Shown here in pieces: positions 56,330 through 64,000 of a stretch of DNA of 64,000 nucleotides (position 1 is its first letter; each line of letters starts with the position of its first letter). Both the position numbers and the translations under genes were made by a program. Origin of the DNA: Saprospiraceae bacterium. Lineage in GTDB: Bacteria; Bacteroidota; Bacteroidia; Chitinophagales; Saprospiraceae. The stretch spans positions 222,978 through 286,977 of the forward strand of contig JADJYH010000002.1 of the NCBI GenBank assembly GCA_016719855.1, in the 5' to 3' direction. The notes below the pieces were generated by a model, which was given only the letters and a program-made list of their open reading frames with translations, did no database searches and had not been told where the DNA came from.

Positions 56330-57397
56330 TTATCGCACCACCTCAAAACGCTCAAACCCAGCCACTTTCCCTTTGTTGTCCTTCAACATCAGCACGAAAC
56401 TGCCAACCGGAAGGGCTTGAAGGTTCAGTGTTTCTTGGCTTGACACAGCACTTTGAGCCATCAGTTGCCTGCCGTTTAGGTCAAAAACCTCCATTTGGCC
56501 AATGAAGCCCGCTGGAAGCTCGATGTTGAGGTAGCTGCTGGTTGGGTTCGGCGAAATGTTTACCTGCAAAAACGATTTGGAATCGTGCGTGCTGCTCACG
56601 AAATCGTTGAGCCAGAGGGCGGAGATGCCCGTGTCGGGGCTGTCCTTTATCTGCACGACAGGAAACCCGATGCCGTTTTGGTTGGTCCACCAGTTATGGA
56701 ATGTCAACGTTTTGGGCTGCGTTGCAAGGTACGGGAACCATACGCCGTTGCTCTTGGCTAGCACGCTGTCATGAGAAACTTCCACTTCAGTAGAGCGAAG
56801 TACCTCAAAAACACCTATTGGGGTAGTTAATTGCCCGTATGCATCAACGGTAACATTGCGGTTGATGAAAGTTTTGTACAAGACACTATCAAAAATACCC
56901 GGATAACCCACTTCTGCACCAGTGACTTTGGCCTGCCCAATCAAATCCTCAGTGAAAGTCTGGTTCAACTCCATTGGGAATTTGATTATCGTTTGTGAAG
57001 GCGTGTAGCGAAAAGAAGTAGTAACGGTAACTGGGTCGATGGTGAGGGTACCATAAGTGCCAAGCGTGGCGATATGGTCGTCGTTTTTTTCCAAATAAAT
57101 CACGGCAAAGGAATCTACCGTGGCGGCAAGGTTGGCATTTGGGAACAGTGCAGCATAGTCAGTCTGGTCGGGTGTGTAGAATGCCAACGAGTCCGTCGCC
57201 TGTATTTTCAGCGCCGAGAAGTCCCAGGTCTGCAACCCAGTGCCACCGGGGGTGATGGAAACATCCAGCGTTGTGTCCTTGCATTGGGTAGCAAAAACGC
57301 CTAGCGGCTTGACATCGCTGGCTTGGATGGTGATTTGGGCGTTGGAAATGGCTGGCAGGAACGCCAACACCGCTAACAAGTAGAGAACTTTTTTCAT
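56330..57397 (-). CDS. Secreted protein with T9SS type A sorting domain
   Basis: 355 residues from the ATG at 57397, giving a signal peptide (MKKVLYLLAVLAFLPAISNA). The body is beta-rich with no recognised catalytic motif. The C-terminal 80 residues are a type A sorting domain (SPNPTSSYLNIELPAGFIGQ, MEVFDLNGRQLM, GSFVLMLKDNKGKV, FERFEVVR). Exported by the type IX system, probably anchored or released at the surface. Function unknown. Confidence 0.85.
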   Translation of the reverse strand: MKKVLYLLAVLAFLPAISNAQITIQASDVKPLGVFATQCKDTTLDVSITPGGTGLQTWDFSALKIQATDSLAFYTPDQTDYAALFPNANLAATVDSFAVIYLEKNDDHIATLGTYGTLTIDPVTVTTSFRYTPSQTIIKFPMELNQTFTEDLIGQAKVTGAEVGYPGIFDSVLYKTFINRNVTVDAYGQLTTPIGVFEVLRSTEVEVSHDSVLAKSNGVWFPYLATQPKTLTFHNWWTNQNGIGFPVVQIKDSPDTGISALWLNDFVSSTHDSKSFLQVNISPNPTSSYLNIELPAGFIGQMEVFDLNGRQLMAQSAVSSQETLNLQALPVGSFVLMLKDNKGKVAGFERFEVVR

Positions 57398-57655
57398 CAG
57401 TATTTTTTTTGAAAACATTGCTACCCTTAGTCACGGATTTCGCTCCGCAATGGTTGGGTGGCGTGGCCTATTTTACGACAAACTTAGATGTTTTTTCCCC
57501 ACCGTTTTCACAACCCGTCCTGATAAAATAGACCTGCGCCGACAATTGCCCAGAAAAATTGCCCGTGGAACGACAGCGTAGAATGGTTTGACGCTAAATC
57601 CAGCGCCGCCACAAACGGCAGCTTGGCTTATCTTTGCCGGGACTTAAAACTAGAG

Positions 57656-58807
57656 ATGATTCAATTTTTTCCCAATAACGTCCCAAGCAAAGCAAAATCG
57701 CCCAGCCCATTGATGACAGACAACAACAGCACGGAATTTAAGCCCTCCTTCTACGCACGGGTTCCAGTTCAGCAACTGACCCCGCAGGAGATGGACTCGC
57801 TGCTGGCCAACGGCTACTACCGCAATGGGTTGGATGCTTGCGCAAATTCCGTGCGGTTCATGGGCAATGCTTGGGTGTCCGCTGTCATGCTGCGGGTGCG
57901 CCTATCCGATTTTGTTTGGAAGAAAAGACTTCGCAAACTGCTCCGCAGCAATGGCGAAAAGTTCAGTTTTCAATTCCAGCCATTTGAGCCGACGGCGGAG
58001 AAGGAGGTGCTTTGGCAGCAGTTCAAGCGGGACGTGCACGGCTGGGCCAATGTGCCAAAACTGGAGATGCACCTGCTGCGAGGCCAACCTGCCACCAGCT
58101 TCAACACCTGGGAGCTTTGCGTTTTTTTTGAATCGAAACTCGTTGCAATCAGCGTCTTCGACCGGGGCGAGCGTGGCATCACCTCCCTGGAAGCGGCCTA
58201 CGACACTGCGTTCAATAAGCACAGCCTTGGCGTTTACACCATGCTGCTCGAAATCGAGCATTGCATCGAGCATCGCCTTGATTTTTATTACCCCGGTTTC
58301 TTCCCGAAGGGCGACCCGATGTTCGACTACAAGCTCCGCCCCGGCAACCTGGAGTTCTTCCGGGTGGAAAGCGCCGAGTGGCTGCCTTTGGAACAACTCT
58401 CCGCCAATGACTGGAAGCTGGACGAACTGGCGGAACGGCATCGGGCGCTGAAATTGGCGCTTCAGGAAGCGAAAATTGCAGTTACCGACGGCTTCAACCA
58501 CTGTTTTCACCGAGCATCGGGCAAGCCAGCCTTGACCGCCAGTAGCCTGTGCCTCATCGTGCCAGCCAGTATTGACAAGGGTGGCAAAATCCTGCTTTTT
58601 ATTTATTGGAACCTTTGGAAGAAGGGATACCAAGCCTTTGAAGGAAACAACATCGTGCCCACCATGAAGCCGGATGCAGTGGACCATTTAAAGCCAATCC
58701 ATTTTTACGACGTCCAGCAAGCGAACTATTTTGGCACCTTCCAAACACCGGAAGAGGTGGTGTTTTTTGTGCAAAAAATCAAGGATTGGGTCATTTTGCC
58801 CGCTTGA
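57656..58807 (+). CDS. Divergent arginyl/leucyl-tRNA-protein transferase-like protein
   Basis: 383 residues. Two segments resemble the ATE/Bpt fold used to add amino acids to protein N-termini. The first is GYYRNGLDACANSVRF with VRLSDFVWKKRLRKLLRSN, matching the substrate-side motif. The second is a GNAT-like core with ISVFDRGERGITSLEAAYD, HSLGVYTMLLEIEHCIEHRL, DFYYPGFFPKG and DYKLRP. The paired Cys cluster of classical ATE is reduced to one Cys (DACANS). A C-terminal extension of about 100 residues is unlike the family. Activity is not assured. It overlaps the next gene by 17 bp at convergent ends. Confidence 0.65.
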   Translation: MIQFFPNNVPSKAKSPSPLMTDNNSTEFKPSFYARVPVQQLTPQEMDSLLANGYYRNGLDACANSVRFMGNAWVSAVMLRVRLSDFVWKKRLRKLLRSNGEKFSFQFQPFEPTAEKEVLWQQFKRDVHGWANVPKLEMHLLRGQPATSFNTWELCVFFESKLVAISVFDRGERGITSLEAAYDTAFNKHSLGVYTMLLEIEHCIEHRLDFYYPGFFPKGDPMFDYKLRPGNLEFFRVESAEWLPLEQLSANDWKLDELAERHRALKLALQEAKIAVTDGFNHCFHRASGKPALTASSLCLIVPASIDKGGKILLFIYWNLWKKGYQAFEGNNIVPTMKPDAVDHLKPIHFYDVQQANYFGTFQTPEEVVFFVQKIKDWVILPA

Positions 58808-59249
58808 AGTTTTGCTCGTAATACGCAATCCATTCCTGTGGGGTGACCTTGCCCACCAACTCGCCAATCAGCTCCAGCGGCACATCTTCCGGTTTTTTGA
58901 AGCGGATGCAGCACTTGCCCATGTCCAGCTTCTTGCTCGAAGCTTGTTGCCATTCCTTGCGGAACCAATCCAGCAGCTCGCCCTCGTACAGGCCCATGTG
59001 GTGGAGCGAGATATAGTTCTTTTGTGAACCCAGGCATATAAACGGCAGCGGCAGTTTCGGGTCGCAATGGTAGCCAGCAGGGTAGCGGGAATGTGGTACC
59101 ACATAGCCCAACATGCCGTAGCTCATCTCCTCCTGAAACCCAGCAGGAAGGTTTTTCAAAATGGCCTCCCGCATGGCGGTAAGGATGGGGCGGCGGTCGT
59201 CGGGGAGAGAAGCCAGATAGGCTTCGGGTGTGGTGGCTGTTGACGTCAT
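58791..59249 (-). CDS. DUF1801 (YdhG-like) protein
   Basis: 152 residues from the ATG at 59249. The layout is typical of the DUF1801/YdhG fold: YLASLPDDRRPILTAMREAI at the start, EEMSYGMLGYVVP, FICLGSQKNYISLHHMGLYE and CCIRFKKPEDVPLELI. The family is widespread, small and cytoplasmic, with no firm function. The start is chosen because the longer frame runs into a GGTGAAT repeat. Confidence 0.85.
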   Translation of the reverse strand: MTSTATTPEAYLASLPDDRRPILTAMREAILKNLPAGFQEEMSYGMLGYVVPHSRYPAGYHCDPKLPLPFICLGSQKNYISLHHMGLYEGELLDWFRKEWQQASSKKLDMGKCCIRFKKPEDVPLELIGELVGKVTPQEWIAYYEQNFKRAK

Positions 59250-59260
59250 GGCTTTATTTA

Positions 59261-59303
59261 ATGGTGAATGGTGAATGATGAATGGTGAATGGGAGTGAAT
59301 GAA
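59261..59303. repeat. GGTGAAT array upstream of the DUF1801 gene
   Basis: Five degenerate 7-bp units of the GGTGAAT type begin 12 bp from the start codon. Same class as the arrays at other divergent gaps, but here only one side is present. Confidence 0.65.
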
Positions 59304-59361
59304 AGGGGCAAAAATGGGGAATTCTGCTGATAAAACCTTGCCTTGTGGCAATCAGCACCAA

Positions 59362-59550
59362 CGAGCTGCCTTCCCGAGCGAACGAACAGGCACTGCGGCA
59401 GACCGAACTTGCTTCGGGAAAAGACGAACGGATGCCGAGAAAGAACGAACGGCTAGTGCGGAAAAACGAACCCGTTTCGGGAAGAAACGAAGGGGTAGTG
59501 CGAAAAAGGCGAACTTTTGGGAAGAAGGGGGCGCTGCTTCGGGAAATACG
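59362..59550. repeat. Nine-unit 21-bp tandem array
   Basis: Units of exactly 21 bp, mostly starting CGAAC and ending in GGGAAAA or GGAAAAA; odd and even units alternate between ...GCGG... and ...TTCGGG... forms. It fills part of the 540-bp stretch 59250-59791, which has no convincing gene. One plus frame stays open through it and reads as a seven-residue repeat rich in NER and RK. Units are too divergent for CRISPR and have no spacers. Confidence 0.85.
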
Positions 59551-59791
59551 CATCTTGCGAATGGGTGCAGTGAAGGGGCCGAAAAACTGGCCTTTTTGTC
59601 ATCAAAATAGTGCAAAACGGTGCTGTTGGTGAAAATGGAGAGTGGAGCCATCACTTTGATGAAGGTAAGCCAATGATGTCAGTTTTTACCGGGAATCGCC
59701 GCCGTGGTGAAACCTCCTGTGCAATTTATCGTAGTTTTTAGGAAGCATCAATTGCTTACACTAGTTTCTTCCATCGCAAAACCAAAGCATT

Positions 59792-59914
59792 ATGCCCTGG
59801 GTGCTCAACAAAAGTGCTTATATCGAAACCGACATCCGCCAGATGGAGGGGATGTATTTGACTTACCGCCTCAAGCAAGTTGTGAAAAAGTACCCAGGAA
59901 CACCGCAAGCCTGA
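59792..59914 (+). CDS. Possible 40-residue protein upstream of an unknown gene
   Basis: A short frame (MPWVLNKSAYIETDIRQMEG, then YLTYRLKQVVKKYPGTPQA) ends 1 bp before the next ATG. The amphipathic content looks protein-like. It could be a separate small protein or the displaced N-terminus of the next gene through a frameshift. Confidence 0.4.
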   Translation: MPWVLNKSAYIETDIRQMEGMYLTYRLKQVVKKYPGTPQA

Positions 59915-59915
59915 T

Positions 59916-60434
59916 ATGCCAGACATGCAGCCGCCCGTGGAGGAGGTCCTGCTCCTGATTGAGGAACTAAATAATGTATGGCATGTAAAAACCCATTTTG
60001 GGCAGGGCGGCGAACGGGGAAAGCGCAAACTGGCGCTATTCAAGCAACTGCAGCCCATCATACTGCAATGGGGCGATTACATGGTACAACTCGTCGAGGC
60101 AAAAAAGGTATATCATTTTGATACCGGTTTTCCTTCCCTGGATATGGACAGGCTGCGAAGACCCACGGCTAGTGCCACTTATAGGGTGAGCCGGAACCGC
60201 AACCCGACGGGCCTTACCACCATGAGCTGCCGCAAGGAACCTGCCGTGCTCCTATTCTTCCATTGGCAGGCTTCAGAAGACAACGAGAATTGGTTCACAT
60301 TGGCTACCACCCGACTGCCCAAGCTGACAACCAAGAAGCTGGACCCCAACAAACGATACTATTTCAGGAAGTACATGTCGAATCCAAAGGGGAATTCGGA
60401 CATCCACCAAAACCATTGGCATGGGCCACAGTGA
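59916..60434 (+). CDS. Protein of unknown function with Fn3-like C-terminus
   Basis: 172 residues without a signal peptide. The first half is helical (EEVLLLIEELNNVWHVKTHF). The second half has strand patterns and conserved-looking SEDNENWFTLATTR, LPKLTTKKLDPNKRYYFRKY, reminiscent of fibronectin type III edges. I believe similar short genes recur in Saprospiria but cannot name a family. The closest downstream features are hairpin repeats of family C. Confidence 0.55.
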   Translation: MPDMQPPVEEVLLLIEELNNVWHVKTHFGQGGERGKRKLALFKQLQPIILQWGDYMVQLVEAKKVYHFDTGFPSLDMDRLRRPTASATYRVSRNRNPTGLTTMSCRKEPAVLLFFHWQASEDNENWFTLATTRLPKLTTKKLDPNKRYYFRKYMSNPKGNSDIHQNHWHGPQ

Positions 60435-60435
60435 G

Positions 60436-60617
60436 GATGCCGGTCTGGAGACCGGGCACCAGCAGGGGTTTAGCTAGGTTTGTGCCAGCAGGGATCGGCA
60501 CGAGCGGTAAAATAGCGAGCCTTGTGAATGCTGGGTTGTATCTTTGACTTAAACACGACGGGCGCAGCCCGGCACCTTGGTGCGTGTACGGCCATAGGCC
60601 GTAACGAGCAGCAGGGG
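60436..60617. repeat. Family C hairpin repeats (three units)
   Basis: Three successive units: 60436-60468 (GCCGGTCTGGAGACCGGGC), 60482-60520 (GTGCC...GGCACGAGCGG) and 60559-60617 (hairpins GGGC/GCCC, GCACC/GGTGC, TACGGCC/GGCCGTA, then ACGAGCAGCAGGGG). The second and third end in a CGAGC(A/G)G tag; the first ends in CAGCAGGGG. Same motif at 61404-61447 and, inverted, 62632-62694. Confidence 0.75.
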
Positions 60618-60706
60618 TGGTGCAAGCGGGGGCAAAGTTGAAGCTGTCGTAATTTAATTGTTCTAAATCATCTTTTTATTAACTCACTATTCAACAACAA
60701 AACACC

Positions 60707-61347
60707 ATGTCCACACCTTTCCTAAAACAACCTTATTGTTATCCCTTCTCTGCTTCACCGTACAACTACAGGCCCAGACATACTTCCGGTTTACGGGTAG
60801 GGTCGAGTTTCTCAAATGCGTCAAGCGCTCCCTTTCATCCGATAGAATCATCGGCATCAATGCCGCACTGTTCTTCGATTTCAGCATTAACAAGAAAATG
60901 AGCATCCAATGGGATAACAACTTTGTGCAGAAGGGTCACAAGCGATATATTAACTCTACACAAGATTACAGAAAAGAGTCAACTACTTTTGATGTGGCTG
61001 TTTTATGGAAATACCGACACGATATTAAATACAATGCAAAGGGAAAAGATTTGGTGTTTATGGACTCATAGGCCCTTATGTGGGCATTGCTTTATCTGGG
61101 AAAACAAGAAGAAAACATGACGGATATACCAAAGATTTTGACTTTGACAATTATTCTCAGGCTGATTTTGGGGTGTTGATAGGGGGAGGGCACAAATATC
61201 CCTTTGGGAAAGGGGAGTTTCATCATTGACCTCCGCTACAATATGGGGATTTTCCGACTCAACGACAGCGATGGAGGAACTTTTGGGGATATACGAAACC
61301 GGGGCTTCATTACCAGCATAGGATATGCTTGGCGAATCAAAAAATGA
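60707..61347 (+). CDS. PorT-like outer-membrane beta-barrel, frameshifted
   Basis: Pieces in different frames together look like one barrel protein. The pieces are a signal region (LLSLLCFTVQLQAQ), strands TYFRFTGRVEF and MSIQWDNNFVQKGHKRYI, then GPYVGIALSGKTRRK, DNYSQADFGVLIGGG, DLRYNMGIFRLND and a final GFITSIGYAWRIKK before the stop at 61345-61347. At least two to three frame changes are needed (near 60730, 61060-61070, 61200-61230). Outer-membrane location is inferred from alternating strand pattern. No function assigned. Confidence 0.6.
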
Positions 61348-61403
61348 TGGGTTAGTCGAACCCATCAAATCCTCTAACGTTCGCATCTTATTCGACAGCC
61401 TGG

Positions 61404-61447
61404 GGTGCCAGTCGGAAACCGGCACGAGCGGTTTCCCGGTAGCGAGA
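61404..61447. repeat. Family C hairpin repeat adjoining the G block
   Basis: GTGCC pairs with GGCAC, then GAGCGGTTTCCCGGTAGCGA follows. It resembles 60482-60520. About 12 bp later the sequence enters the G-dominated block. Confidence 0.7.
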
Positions 61448-61459
61448 GGCATAAACATT

Positions 61460-62228
<769 letters not shown>

Positions 62229-62757
62229 AAAAAAAAATTAATCTCCTTTACCCACTACCAAACATTGAATATGAATGGAAATTTTGGAATCATTAGGGCT
62301 ATTGATGAATCAATTCTACTCATCAATTCACTTATTACAAAGGATGGATTTCAGTTCGTCAAAATTGGAATGGACGTGGCAGAGAAATTTTTCGACCGTT
62401 ACTCTGCATGCCCATAGTCCCATCTGTCAATGAAGCGTTTGTTACTTCGAATGAGAAACTAGTAAGCGAGTCGTTTTTGAGAAGTTTAGAGCAAGCTCAT
62501 ACTGTAGTACCCACTTGCTATTGCCAAATTTCCCTAACGATATTCATCACGTATTTTTTGCTGAAGTCGGATGATGATGGTGAACATTTCGAAGCTTTGG
62601 AACCCTGCTGGCGCACACCCTGCCAATCCCCCACGCCCTGCTCGGTTGATAGCTTTGCTATCACACGGGCTTAAGTGCCGGGTACAGCCCGGCATACGTA
62701 AGCCGTGCTCACCAAGTGGTACAGATTTGACAAATCCCTATGCTTTGTCCATGAAAT
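62229..62757. other. Stretch without a recognisable gene
   Basis: 62237-62630 has normal composition and short open frames (48-88 codons) with no motif I recognise; it may be the end of a gene lost in the G block. 62632-62694 is a family C element in reverse orientation (GCTCGGTTGATAGC...GCTATCA and TGCCGGGTACAGCCCGGCA). Confidence 0.5.
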
Positions 62758-64000
62758 TCAATTGAAAACCAGCCATTTCAAGCAAACCACCCCTTGCTCA
62801 TTGGACAAAACCAGCAGGTACATCCCTGACACGTCGGGTGCTAAAATAGGCATTAGCGATTGCCCGATCGGCAAGTTCAGTTGCACTTCCTGCACCAATT
62901 TACCAGTGACATCCAGTACGCGCAAACCCAGTAAATGCGGTGAAGGCGACTCAATGACCAGATTGGCCGAACCACTGCTGACCACTGGGTTTGGCTCCAA
63001 ATAGGCCGACCAGGCAGTGCCTGCATTTTGCGAAGCGGCATTAAAAAATCAACCGTGAAAGTCGCTGTTTGATCGCAGCCTTCCCCGTCGGTAACTGTGA
63101 GGGTATAGTTGCCGGGCAGAACATTGGCAAGGTCCTGAGCACTGGTGCCATTGCTCCACGAATAGGCGAACGGACTAATGCCGCCAACAATGCTCACCAA
63201 AATCCCACCGTCAGATGCCGTCGGATTGCTGGCGGCCAATACCGTATCCATTTCGATGGAATAAGTCGGCTGGCCGGAAAGGCTGAGGGCGTTCGTGGCA
63301 GAGCAGCCGTTGGCATCTGTGACAGTGACGATGAAAATGGCATTCGTGCCCGGCGTCACCTCGGCCCCCGTGAGCGGGTTGCCCGTCGAGCCGTCGCTCC
63401 ACAGATAGGCATAGGGCGGCACGCCACCTTGGGAATTTGCCAAAATGGAAGTAGTCTGGCCGGGGCAAAGTACCTCGTTTTCGGGCATGGCCGTGACGAA
63501 AAGCATGGGCGGCTGCGAAATCAGGATACCCGTCGTGTCTGAGCAGCCGTTTTCATCCGTGACGGTGACCGTCTGCCAGTCTGGGGAAAGCTGCGTGGCA
63601 GTAGCGGACGTCTGCATGTTGCTCCAAAAATACTCGTAGCCGGGCGTGCCACCGCTGGCAACCACGCTGGCCGTGCCGTCCATTTCCTCAAAGCAATTCA
63701 CATCGGTAGCGCTAATGCTTAGTGATAGGGCGGCGGGGGCGGCGATGCTGAAGTTGAGGTCCTTCGAGCAGCCATTGGCGTCCGTGACAGTGACGGTGTA
63801 GCTGCCGCTGCCGAGGCCCGTGATTTGCGAACTGGTTTGCCCATCTGCCCAAAGCCAAGCGTAGGGCGCTGTAGCGTTCAAGGGCTGCACGGTTGCAGTG
63901 CCATCGGCGCTATCGTGGCAGGAGATGGGGCTTATCGTGATGCCCAATTCAAGTTGCCCAACCACGCCAACCGTTGCGATTGCACCAGAAATGCAACCAC
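62758..64000 (-). CDS. SprB-repeat protein with T9SS type A sorting domain, 5' end outside window, one frameshift
   Basis: The open frame continues past 64000, so the N-terminus is missing. It contains at least four SprB-like repeats (ISCHDSADGTATVQPL, WADGQTSSQITGLGSGSYTV, NCFEEMDGTASVVASGGTPG, GGISPFAYSWSNGTSAQDL). A frame change near 63045 (a T run one short; joined reading DFFNAASQNAGTAWSAYLEP) leads to a sorting domain (LGLRVLDVTGKLVQEVQLNL, SGMYLLVLSNEQGVVCLKWL). Exported by the type IX system. Confidence 0.85.

Noticed and set aside
59362..59550. CRISPR array
   Set aside because: Units are contiguous with no spacers, and no cas genes are present.
62271..62417. 48-codon gene between the G block and the SprB-protein gene
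   Set aside because: No motif, start close to artefactual sequence, and composition alone does not support coding.

Overview
The window reads as a Bacteroidota chromosome, most likely the Saprospiria/Lewinella/Haliscomenobacter side of the phylum. The reasons are type IX secretion (T9SS) type A and type B sorting domains, SprB and Ig-like repeat proteins, a PorP/SprF protein, an OmpA/PD40 protein, an FecI/FecR/TonB-receptor triad, CdaA and a short RpoD. Placement is inferred from protein style only. The sequence looks like a draft or metagenome assembly. About twenty single-base indels, mostly in mononucleotide runs, split otherwise ordinary genes (several housekeeping). Two blocks of almost pure G/C (13342-13634, and G-dominated 61460-62228) look like read or assembly artefacts.

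Layout. 27-4074 (minus): mqnE, mqnA, a BadF/NAGK-type sugar kinase and pfkA, i.e. futalosine menaquinone synthesis next to glycolysis. 4287-9938: broken glycosyltransferase, outer-membrane barrel, PaaG-like hydratase, class IV aminotransferase, sbcD and a TonB-domain lipoprotein. 10249-12338: small membrane protein, then an AT-rich stretch with a lipoprotein gene and a DUF4145 gene, each followed by a copy of a 108-bp direct repeat. 12411-19248: DUF6159 protein, GC block, and a giant choice-of-anchor-L/SprB-repeat/T9SS type B protein. 19482-30813: mostly housekeeping (Smr protein, methyltransferase, queE, tilS, dipeptidase, cdaA, miaE, rpoD). 31239-40384: a probable surface system made of a ~2030-residue Ig-repeat adhesin with a type B sorting domain, a PorP/SprF protein and a PD40/OmpA protein, all co-directional and closed by a terminator.

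40576-49091: CNT nucleoside transporter, lptE, a small MITE-like inverted-repeat element, alpha/beta hydrolase, a damaged T9SS protein, holA, a stand-alone PorW/SprE-like domain protein, ECF sigma factor and FecR anti-sigma factor. 49244-54740: TonB receptor whose 3' end seems deleted into a LuxR-type response regulator, a small membrane protein and an MsbA-like ABC exporter. 54870-60434: NOL1/Sun RNA methyltransferase, T9SS protein, divergent aminoacyl-tRNA-protein transferase, DUF1801 protein, a 21-bp tandem array and small unknown genes. 60436-64000: hairpin repeats, damaged PorT-like barrel, the G block and the 3' part of another SprB-repeat protein.

The most unusual signal lies between the genes. 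Inverted-repeat (REPIN-like) elements with about 30-bp arms, each arm containing its own palindrome, fill the gap between consecutive co-directional genes (mqnE/mqnA, sbcD/aminotransferase, dipeptidase/tilS, PorW-like/holA, and more loosely the TonB-lipoprotein pair). Divergent or convergent gaps instead carry paired, oppositely oriented arrays of degenerate 7-9 bp units whose sequence differs from locus to locus. A third hairpin family followed by CGAGC(A/G)G recurs around the second G block.
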